From assembly GCA_029856625.1 (NCBI GenBank), contig JAHKLG010000064.1:1-7172 (forward strand): DNA of 7,172 bases, read 5' to 3'. This document shows positions 1-4,689 of this stretch, piece by piece. This DNA is from Candidatus Njordarchaeota archaeon. GTDB lineage: Archaea; Asgardarchaeota; Njordarchaeia; Njordarchaeales; Njordarchaeaceae. The notes under the pieces were generated by a model. It saw only the letters and a program-made list of their open reading frames with translations. It made no database searches and was not told the origin of the DNA. Each line of letters starts with the position of its first letter. Within the stretch, counting starts at the first letter, position 1. The position numbers and the translations under genes were made by a program.

Positions 1-464
1 AACGCTATTCTTCTCATAATATCTGAGAAAGTAATGTTCTCTGTAATGTTCTCTATTTTTCCTTGCAGAACATCCATGACTATTTGAGTCAGATATATTT
101 GTCTAGTTCCCACCTTAATAGCTAGTATTGGTGGGACTGGAATCTGAATAGCACTTTGAGACTTTATTGTGTTATTCTCAACTACGAGATAAGAAATGCT
201 TAGATTCGCTCCCCATGCATAATAGTTTATGTCTATTCGCTTACTGATAAGAGTTATTGTGCCATTGATCGAGATTTTTTGAGAACCCATAAGATCTTGA
301 GTAGATGTGTTATAAACCTTGACTATCCCAAGAAGTTTAATATCATAGATAACATTATTAGGCGAGAAAACAGTCATGTTGTATCCAGGACTCGCGGAAA
401 CATTAGCTACTGGGACAATTAATAGTAAAATCAATAATCCAATAAAGATAGTTCGAACATTCAT
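1..464 (-). CDS. Secreted, sequon-rich hypothetical protein (3' end outside window)
   Basis: An open minus-strand frame of 154 codons starts at ATG 464-462 and leaves the window at base 1, so the C-terminus is missing. The N-terminus is a clear Sec signal peptide: Arg4, a hydrophobic core at about residues 6-17 and a likely cleavage near Ala24. The rest is polar and beta-rich with eight N-X-S/T sequons (N21, N29, N52, N67, N87, N97, N139, N143). This suggests a glycosylated extracellular or S-layer-associated protein, since archaeal surface proteins are N-glycosylated at such sites. The start is supported by an AGGGG-like Shine-Dalgarno on the minus strand (complement of 471-475) and a TATA box at 507-514. 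I do not recognise the family. The gene is divergent from vapBC. A 12-bp tandem duplication inside it repeats one sequon. Confidence 0.75.
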   Translation of the reverse strand, partial: MNVRTIFIGLLILLLIVPVANVSASPGYNMTVFSPNNVIYDIKLLGIVKVYNTSTQDLMGSQKISINGTITLISKRIDINYYAWGANLSISYLVVENNTIKSQSAIQIPVPPILAIKVGTRQIYLTQIVMDVLQGKIENITENITFSDIMRRIA

Positions 465-506
465 TTTTAACCCCTGATAAGTCAAAGATAAGACTGCTCA
501 CTATAG

Positions 507-514
507 TATTTAAA
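507..514 (-). promoter_or_regulatory. TATA box for the secreted-protein gene
   Basis: On the minus strand this reads TTTAAATA, preceded by an A-rich stretch that fits a BRE. A start about 25 bp downstream would fall near 482-488, giving a leader of roughly 20 nt that contains the AGGGG Shine-Dalgarno before ATG 464. It is called from the match to the archaeal TATA consensus and its spacing only. Confidence 0.5.
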
Positions 515-576
515 CATATTTTTTCTAACATCACAGTATAATGATTAATGATGTTTGGACTCCTCATTAAATATAC

Positions 577-584
577 TTATAAAA
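577..584 (+). promoter_or_regulatory. Possible upstream TATA box for vapBC
   Basis: TTATAAAA is a close match to the archaeal TATA consensus and would place a transcript start near 603-608, upstream of the 616-643 palindrome. A second TATA-like element lies at 604-612. One of the two may be the true vapBC promoter; the sequence alone does not decide. Confidence 0.35.
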
Positions 585-603
585 TCCTAATTACTCTTAG
601 GCA

Positions 604-612
604 TTTTAAATA
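604..612 (+). promoter_or_regulatory. TATA box for vapBC
   Basis: TTTTAAATA lies about 45 bp ahead of the vapB start codon at 657. The expected transcript start, about 25-28 bp downstream, would fall near 632-638, inside the 616-643 palindrome. That is the right place for a repressor to block transcription initiation. The short leader would still include the GGTGATC Shine-Dalgarno at 647-653. Confidence 0.5.
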
Positions 613-615
613 GAT

Positions 616-643
616 GTGCATTCACATAATTATGTGAATACAC
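616..643 (+). promoter_or_regulatory. Palindromic operator candidate for VapB/VapBC autoregulation
   Basis: Bases 620-639 form a perfect 20-bp palindrome with half-site ATTCACATAA. The symmetry continues outward to 616-643 (GTG on the left, CAC on the right) with a single mismatched pair (C619/A640). It sits between the vapB TATA box and the Shine-Dalgarno, covering the expected transcription start. Ribbon-helix-helix antitoxins of the VapB type are known to bind inverted repeats in their own promoters, alone or with VapC, so this is the expected site of autorepression. Binding itself is inferred. Confidence 0.7.
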
Positions 644-656
644 TATGGTGATCCAC

Positions 657-932
657 ATGCCTAATATTACATTATCTCTACCCGAGGAATTGTACAGGAA
701 GATGAAGAAGTATCCTGAAATAAAGTGGAGCGTTGTGATCAGGAAGTATCTTGAAGAGTACATTAGAAAGCTTGAGTATGTTGAGGAGGCAAGAACGGAG
801 GAAATTCTTCGAAATCTGGAATCACTTGAGGGAGAGCTAAGAAAAATTAGTGATGAGGCCGCAATTAATTTCGCTATGGGGGCGGTGAGAAAGAGATGGA
901 GAAGAAACTCTACGACACGAGTATCCTCATAG
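657..932 (+). CDS. vapB: VapB-type ribbon-helix-helix antitoxin
   Basis: This 91-residue protein begins MPNITLSLPEELYRKMKK, a typical ribbon-helix-helix DNA-binding N-terminus: a short beta strand followed by helices that include WSVVIRKYLEEYIRK. The C-terminal half (from about residue 45) is highly charged and helical, as expected for the arm that wraps and blocks the toxin. It should neutralise the PIN-domain toxin encoded directly downstream and repress the shared promoter by binding the palindrome at 616-643. The start at 657 is chosen because GGTGATC at 647-653, a near-perfect complement to the archaeal 16S 3' end, lies 3-4 nt upstream; the in-frame ATG at 645 overlaps this site and is unlikely. 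The 3' end overlaps vapC by 37 nt in another frame, so translation is probably coupled. Confidence 0.88.
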   Translation: MPNITLSLPEELYRKMKKYPEIKWSVVIRKYLEEYIRKLEYVEEARTEEILRNLESLEGELRKISDEAAINFAMGAVRKRWRRNSTTRVSS

Positions 933-1228
933 ATCTCTGGAATTCAAATATTAGAAGCCTAGAAGCCTACACAACGATATTCAGCATAATTGAGTTTCCT
1001 AAGGCATTACTTATCAAGAATCTAATAGTACTTTATCCTACTAGAGAAGATTTTGATGCAGCCATACTGATTGCGAAGGATTTGCTTAAGATAGGGAAAC
1101 CGGTGGGCGCCATAGATATCATAATAGCAAGTATAGCGTTAAGAAAGGGTCTAGTGATTGTTACGAGTGATTCGGATTTCGAATACATAAAGAAGGTTCG
1201 ACCAGATCTTAAAGTAGAGTTGAAATAA
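896..1228 (+). CDS. vapC: VapC-type PIN-domain ribonuclease toxin
   Basis: A 110-residue PIN-domain protein, at the short end for VapC (usually about 120-140). The four acidic positions of the PIN active site are visible: Asp7 in YDTSILID, Glu33 in SIIEFPKA, Asp74 in AIDIIIAS and Asp92 in TSDSDFEY, with Asp94 close by. These residues bind Mg2+ or Mn2+ and cleave RNA in characterised VapC toxins, often tRNA or rRNA, and so stop translation until the antitoxin is restored. The ATG at 896 has a GGTGA Shine-Dalgarno at 884-888. The gene overlaps the end of vapB by 37 nt, the usual compact antitoxin-then-toxin layout. No active-site residue is missing, so it should be a functional enzyme. The RNA target cannot be read from the sequence. 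Confidence 0.92.
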   Translation: MEKKLYDTSILIDLWNSNIRSLEAYTTIFSIIEFPKALLIKNLIVLYPTREDFDAAILIAKDLLKIGKPVGAIDIIIASIALRKGLVIVTSDSDFEYIKKVRPDLKVELK

Positions 1229-1248
1229 TTATGAATCCAGCATACTAA

Positions 1249-1258
1249 GTATATTTTT
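1249..1258 (+). promoter_or_regulatory. Possible TATA box for the cas6-like gene pair
   Basis: GTATATTTTT lies about 40 bp ahead of the first Cas6-like start at 1298. A transcript start near 1278-1284 would leave a short leader with the GAGGAG Shine-Dalgarno (1287-1292). If real, the Cas6-like pair is transcribed apart from vapBC. Read-through from vapBC is the alternative, as only 69 bp separate the genes. Confidence 0.35.
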
Positions 1259-1297
1259 GAGGAATCCTTGAAGAGGCTTATTTGCCGAGGAGATTCA

Positions 1298-2089
1298 ATG
1301 CCGATGAGATTAGATTACCGAGTAAGAGTTTTGGAAAAGAGTGAATTAAGAGATTTTGTAGGCGTTTTCATCTTTGACTGGATTCTCAATATGGTTAAGA
1401 ATGTTTCTAAGAGATTTCGTGGGGCATTCTCATTTAAAAGTTGGTGTTCGGCTATTCATGTAAAGGCTATGAAATCACTTAACAATGAGCCTTTCTATAC
1501 TGGATGTTTAACTAAGGATGAAGAGTATTCCATAGGAATTGCTTTCTTAAACGATTATTTAGGCGAAATTTTGAGTAGAAAACTTCTAGATTCAGACAAA
1601 ATCATGTCTGGTCCCCTAAAGCTATCCGTTGAGGCCATAAAAGTTAGGAGGAACTCTTTTAGAGAATTATACCATGCAAAGATTTCGTCTAGGATAGGCT
1701 TGTTATTTGAGACGCCTACGGTTTTGGGGGATTATAAAACTCACGCTAATTTGTTTCCGGAACCGCCTAGATTATTTGAGAGAATCTTAGACGTGTGGAA
1801 CAAGTTTGCTCCTAAAAACCTTATTCTTCCTCGAAACCCTCTCATTAATTGGGCTAGGGAAAATATGCGCGTAAGAAGTTATAAATTAAGGGCAAGGTCA
1901 TTCAGCATAAGGGATGAATTTGTTAAGGGATTCTTCGGGCGATTAGAGATTATATGTCAAACAAGAGAAGGGCTTGAATACTTCGCCCCGCTTCTCAATT
2001 TTCTCGAATATGCTAATATAGGAGAGAAAAATTACTATGGCTTTGGAGCTATAAGCTATACAGATCTATCGGGAATACATCCAAAATAA
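1298..2089 (+). CDS. Divergent Cas6-superfamily protein, probably lacking the usual catalytic His
   Basis: A 263-residue protein with Cas6 (RAMP fold) landmarks: a LLFETPT segment at about residues 135-141, a FPEPPRLFERIL...WNKFAP stretch after it, and a C-terminal glycine-rich loop NIGEKNYYGFGA at about 240-251. The loop closely resembles the one I recall for Pyrococcus Cas6 (GFGEKNSLGFG). Cas6 proteins cut pre-crRNA inside repeats. The N-terminal region that should hold the LHE histidine reads FRGAFSF instead, so the standard active site seems lost; it may bind RNA without cutting or use other residues. The start at 1298 is chosen over the upstream TTG at 1268 because GAGGAG at 1287-1292 lies 5 nt before it. 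The gene is 41 bp ahead of a second Cas6-like gene of nearly equal size with similar landmarks, so an old tandem duplication is likely. No other cas gene is visible. Confidence 0.72.
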   Translation: MPMRLDYRVRVLEKSELRDFVGVFIFDWILNMVKNVSKRFRGAFSFKSWCSAIHVKAMKSLNNEPFYTGCLTKDEEYSIGIAFLNDYLGEILSRKLLDSDKIMSGPLKLSVEAIKVRRNSFRELYHAKISSRIGLLFETPTVLGDYKTHANLFPEPPRLFERILDVWNKFAPKNLILPRNPLINWARENMRVRSYKLRARSFSIRDEFVKGFFGRLEIICQTREGLEYFAPLLNFLEYANIGEKNYYGFGAISYTDLSGIHPK

Positions 2090-2130
2090 TTGTTCAAAAT
2101 TCAGTTAATAGAGATGGTGAGTGAATTCTT

Positions 2131-2925
2131 ATGCCCACTTTAATAACCTATAAAATCACCCCAGCTAGTACTGGGTACTTAGCTCCATATACGGGTGGAT
2201 ACATAAGAGGCTTATTCTTATCCCTTGTTAAAAATATAGATCCAGCCTTAGCAGAGATTCTTCATGAAACGCGAATGATAAAGCCTTATGCCATAAAGCC
2301 TCTGAGACCGATCAATGAGAAAATGCGAATAGATAGAGGAGGGTGGAGAATACATAAAAACATGAAACTAATATTCGATATTTCCTTAATTGATGATGAA
2401 TTAAAAGAAATACTATTTAAACAATTCCTAACACTCAATAGAGTTAAGATAGGTAACCTAGAATTCAAGATTGAAGAAATAGAAGTAAAATTCGAAAGAT
2501 TCGAACAGATGTTTCAAGCAGAAAAGAGCCCTCAAGTAGAAATAATATTCGCCACCCCAACATGTTTTAAGGATCCCATAACGAGATACTACTTATATCC
2601 TAGACCAGATAAGATATTTTATAATCTCCTAAAGATATGGAATACGTATGCTCCAGAGAGTGTTAGGATCGAGAAAAATGATTTAGATAAAGAGCTTAGT
2701 ATGATAGATATCCATGAATATCAGATAGTTACACGGGAAGTATTCATCGATGAGAATATAAAGATATTAGGGTTTAAGGGCAGTATACGCTTAGATATTA
2801 AAAACTTCGAGGATACAAAGGCAGTATTTCCGCTTCTAGCTCTCTCAAAATACTCTAATGTGGGTTATGGAAGAACATATGGACTTGGTTCTGTAATGAT
2901 TACTAAGAAGACAGAGCAAAATTAA
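2131..2925 (+). CDS. cas6: Cas6-like CRISPR RNA endoribonuclease
   Basis: A 264-residue protein of the Cas6 endoribonuclease family, which cleaves CRISPR precursor RNA at the 3' base of the repeat stem and leaves an 8-nt tag. The N-terminus carries the segment DPALAEILHE (residues 37-46) followed by K51. By my alignment from memory, His45 and Lys51 match His46 and Lys52 of Pyrococcus furiosus Cas6, with the same spacing. The catalytic Tyr31 there aligns with Leu30 here, or nearby, so the triad is incomplete. FATPT at 140-144, a PRP...LLKIWNTYAP stretch and the C-terminal glycine-rich loop SNVGYGRTYGLGS (242-254) complete the family pattern. A GGTGA Shine-Dalgarno at 2116-2120 precedes ATG 2131. 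It is probably co-transcribed with the Cas6-like gene upstream. The array and effector it serves must lie outside this window, if they exist. Confidence 0.82.
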   Translation: MPTLITYKITPASTGYLAPYTGGYIRGLFLSLVKNIDPALAEILHETRMIKPYAIKPLRPINEKMRIDRGGWRIHKNMKLIFDISLIDDELKEILFKQFLTLNRVKIGNLEFKIEEIEVKFERFEQMFQAEKSPQVEIIFATPTCFKDPITRYYLYPRPDKIFYNLLKIWNTYAPESVRIEKNDLDKELSMIDIHEYQIVTREVFIDENIKILGFKGSIRLDIKNFEDTKAVFPLLALSKYSNVGYGRTYGLGSVMITKKTEQN

Positions 2926-2983
2926 CATGAAAGAAAAATTGTTCCAATTGATAGCCAAAAAACTGGGGTAAGTAAAAACTAAT

Positions 2984-2993
2984 TCTATAAATT
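2984..2993 (+). promoter_or_regulatory. Possible TATA box inside the 2926-3125 gap
   Basis: TCTATAAATT resembles the archaeal TATA consensus. Its expected start, near 3010-3018, would produce a transcript running through the hairpin-rich stretch and the repeat-like element to the T6AT6 tract at 3070-3082. It could instead give the amidohydrolase gene a leader of about 110 nt. Confidence 0.35.
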
Positions 2994-3045
2994 GTATTCG
3001 AATCGATCCCTCGGATCCTTCCGCTTTCTCATTGTCTCGAGACTA

Positions 3046-3069
3046 CCCATGCGTCTAATGGATTGAAAC
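3046..3069 (+). repeat. Solitary CRISPR-repeat-like element
   Basis: A 24-nt segment contains CCAT (3047-3050), a 7-nt loop and ATGG (3058-3061), followed by the 8 nt ATTGAAAC (3062-3069). Many archaeal CRISPR repeats are about 24 nt long, form a weak stem and end in ATTGAAAC or ATTGAAAG; Cas6 cuts at the base of the stem to leave that 8-nt tag. Only one copy is present: no second copy is found at spacer distance on either side or elsewhere in the window. It is therefore not an array. It could be a relic, a lone repeat or chance. Confidence 0.3.
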
Positions 3070-3082
3070 TTTTTTATTTTTT
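3070..3082 (+). terminator. T6AT6 tract, possible archaeal terminator
   Basis: Six Ts, an A and six more Ts follow the repeat-like element. Archaeal RNA polymerase terminates at U-rich tracts, so this could end the cas6-like transcripts or a short RNA from the gap. It could instead act as the T-rich core promoter of the amidohydrolase gene, whose start lies about 45 bp further on. Confidence 0.4.
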
Positions 3083-3125
3083 CTAATATTGAGACTACTA
3101 AGAAGAATTGCTATGGTGTTGCTCC

Positions 3126-4349
3126 TTGTTCGGCATTAAAGCTACCGTGTTGTTTGATGGTATTTCTAAGAAAGAGAACGTCTACATTGTAATTGATGGA
3201 GACAAAATAGTTGAAGTGACAGAGAAAAAACCAGATATAGAGATCCAATATGAGGGGGTTGTTACCCCTGCATTCATTGATGGCCATAGCCATATCGGTA
3301 TGGCGAGGCACGGTGAGCCATCCGATGAGGAGGAAACCAATGAGCACGCAGATATATTCTTACCGACCCTTGATCCTCTGGATAGCATATATTTTGATGA
3401 CAAGTACTTCATGGACGCTGTAGAGTTTGGTGTCCTATATTCTTGTGTTACTCCTGGAAGTGGGAATTTACTAGGTGGAAAAGCAGTAATCATAAGAAAC
3501 TTCGCTAAGGATAGAGATGAGGCCTTCATAAGGCATCATGGATACAAAATGGCGCTAGGATTTAATCCTAGATCAACATGGGAGTGGCGAGGAAAGCGCT
3601 ATAGAACAAGGATGGGAGTCTATGCACTATTAAGAGATGAATTCACTAATGTGTTGAGAAAAAAGAGGAAACTTGAGCTTGATAAGAAGGAAAAGCTCAG
3701 AGAGGCAAAGAAAAAGCTTGAAAAAGGAGAGATTACGAAAGAAGAGTATGAGGAGATTGTAAAGGAGATCGAAGAAAAAATCGATTTGGAGTTCGAATTA
3801 TATGAAAAAGCATTACTAGAGATATTAAATCGTAAGAAGGTGCTTAAGACTCATGTGCATAAGGAAGATGATGTACTCTTCTTATTAAGACTTATAAAGG
3901 AGTTTAATTTGAAAGCAACAGCTGATCACTTAGGAGATGTTCATCGAGTAGAAATATTCCGCAAAATAAAGGAGGCTAATGTACCCATTATCTATGGTCC
4001 AATAGACTCCTTCGCATACAAAACAGAGCTAAAGCATGACACATATAAAAACGTGAAAGCTCTCATAGAATCGAAAGCAAAATTCACGCTAATGACGGAT
4101 CATCCAGTAATGCTGGCAAGAAACCTCCACTTACAGCTAAGATATTTCCTAATGTATGGCCTGTCGGAGGAAAAAGCAATATCAATAATAACTAAGGAAG
4201 CAGCCGAAATTCTCGGAATCTCAGATATATTAGGAACTGTTGAGCCAGGAAAACTAGCTAGTTTAGTTATATGGAATACGAATCCATTTTACCTAGGGGC
4301 ACACCCAATTGCTATAATAGCAGAGGGGAAAGTGATATATAAGAAATAA
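3126..4349 (+). CDS. Metal-dependent amidohydrolase (imidazolonepropionase-like)
   Basis: A member of the amidohydrolase superfamily: a small N-terminal beta domain (GIKATVLFDG) leads into GVVTPAFIDGHSH, the metal-binding HxH pair at about residues 54 and 56. Further ligand candidates are H243/H245 in THVHKEDD, H268 in ADHLGDVH and D325 in LMTDHPV. The C-terminus EPGKLASLVIWNTNPF closes the family's composite beta domain. PGSGNLLGGKAVI resembles the imidazolonepropionase-like subgroup. It should hydrolyse a C-N or similar bond in the cytoplasm; the substrate is unknown, and no histidine-degradation gene is adjacent. An unusual highly charged helical insertion spans residues 178-239, probably a coiled-coil hairpin. 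TTG 3126 is preferred because GGTG at 3115-3118 is correctly spaced; the frame also extends to TTG 3108, which would add six residues (LWCCS-like). The protein is 407 residues from 3126. Confidence 0.86.
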   Translation: MFGIKATVLFDGISKKENVYIVIDGDKIVEVTEKKPDIEIQYEGVVTPAFIDGHSHIGMARHGEPSDEEETNEHADIFLPTLDPLDSIYFDDKYFMDAVEFGVLYSCVTPGSGNLLGGKAVIIRNFAKDRDEAFIRHHGYKMALGFNPRSTWEWRGKRYRTRMGVYALLRDEFTNVLRKKRKLELDKKEKLREAKKKLEKGEITKEEYEEIVKEIEEKIDLEFELYEKALLEILNRKKVLKTHVHKEDDVLFLLRLIKEFNLKATADHLGDVHRVEIFRKIKEANVPIIYGPIDSFAYKTELKHDTYKNVKALIESKAKFTLMTDHPVMLARNLHLQLRYFLMYGLSEEKAISIITKEAAEILGISDILGTVEPGKLASLVIWNTNPFYLGAHPIAIIAEGKVIYKK

Positions 4350-4360
4350 ACACATAAGCG

Positions 4361-4384
4361 ATGAAAAAGCTCTTCTTCATTTTT
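4361..4384 (+). terminator. Hairpin plus T tract downstream of the amidohydrolase gene
   Basis: ATGAAAAAG (4361-4369) pairs with CTTCTTCAT (4372-4380) with one mismatch, and TTTTT runs from 4380 to 4384. Further T-rich DNA follows to about 4418. It lies 11 bp after the stop codon, the right place for transcript termination. In archaea the T tract matters more than the hairpin, so the role of the stem is uncertain. Confidence 0.5.
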
Positions 4385-4629
4385 AATCTATGGTTTTTTA
4401 TCCTCCTTATTTCTTAATTTCAAATCCAAGCCAAATAATTAAGCAAGTTATCCTCTCAGAACTTTTCTTGATTAAATTATGTCAATTTAGAAGCATTTAA
4501 TGGGATGAAGACTACTTAAGAAACTTTTCATGACATTTCCTAGTATAAGAAGGAGCATCGATGATCTCGCGTAATGGGACCGTGCATAGTTAAAAGTCTT
4601 TAAACCTATAGGCTTGTATTTATGATTAT

Positions 4630-4638
4630 ATTATATTT
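4630..4638 (+). promoter_or_regulatory. Likely TATA box for pckA
   Basis: ATTATATTT lies about 55 bp ahead of GTG 4690. The expected transcript start, near 4657-4664, would give a leader of about 30 nt that contains the GGTGAT Shine-Dalgarno at 4680-4685. An alternative TATA-like sequence at 4598-4605 would give a leader of about 65 nt. Confidence 0.45.
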
Positions 4639-4689
4639 GAGCATACTATAGTTACTAATTCTACTAACTTGAGGCTCTTGGTGATTAAT

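Larger units (their letters stand above)
3005..3082 (+). ncRNA. Candidate short structured RNA between cas6 and the amidohydrolase gene
   Basis: Within a very AT-rich gap, 2998-3061 is about half G+C by my count. In AT-rich hyperthermophiles such islands often mark structured RNAs. It contains a GATCC/GGATC hairpin with a 3-nt loop (3005-3017), the palindrome GTCTCGAGAC (3034-3043) and a CCAT/ATGG hairpin (3047-3061) followed by ATTGAAAC. A TATA-like element lies upstream at 2984-2993 and a T6AT6 tract ends the stretch at 3070-3082. No reading frame of useful length crosses it. The RNA is inferred; it may equally be an untranslated leader or a degenerate CRISPR remnant. The strand is assigned from the position of the TATA box and T tract. 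Confidence 0.3.
4350..4689. other. Gene-free stretch between amidohydrolase and PEP carboxykinase genes
   Basis: No supportable gene lies here. From left to right I see the hairpin and T tract at 4361-4384, AT-rich DNA without clear structure to about 4540, a TATA-like TATAAGA at 4544-4550, a small G+C-richer patch at about 4551-4588 without a convincing stem, a second TATA-like TCTTTAAA at 4598-4605, and the more likely pckA TATA region at 4630-4638. The 18-codon frame at 4361-4417 is hydrophobic but overlaps the terminator and is probably not a gene. Confidence 0.5.

Noticed and set aside
2286..2468. Minus-strand open frame of 60 codons inside the second Cas6-like gene
   Set aside because: It is antisense to a well-supported gene, has no promoter or ribosome site of note and a composition typical of an antisense shadow.
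2927..2971. 14-codon frame starting 1 bp after the second Cas6-like stop codon
   Set aside because: It is too short to support, has no convincing Shine-Dalgarno, and the frame after its stop shows no sign of a decayed gene.
2996..3018. TTCGAAT, which recalls a tRNA T-loop
   Set aside because: On neither strand do the flanks form a T-stem, acceptor stem or anticodon arm. The sequence is explained by short palindromes (ATTCGAAT and GATCC/GGATC).
3027..3038. 12-mer TCTCATTGTCTC shared with 6649-6660 in another intergenic region
   Set aside because: About one shared 12-mer is expected by chance in a 7-kb AT-rich window, and the flanks differ.
3111..3529. Two minus-strand open frames (3111-3347 and 3182-3529) over the 5' part of the amidohydrolase gene
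   Set aside because: Both lie opposite strongly conserved amidohydrolase motifs and overlap each other; neither shows a recognisable domain.
4361..4417. 18-codon hydrophobic frame MKKLFFIFNLWFFILLIS
   Set aside because: It coincides with the hairpin and T tract after the amidohydrolase gene, has no Shine-Dalgarno, and its hydrophobicity follows from T-rich DNA.
4488..4516. Segment with TAATGG and GATGAAGAC, considered as a second copy of the 3046-3069 repeat-like element
   Set aside because: It does not keep the ATTGAAAC tag or the CCAT/ATGG stem, and the 1.4-kb distance is not array spacing.
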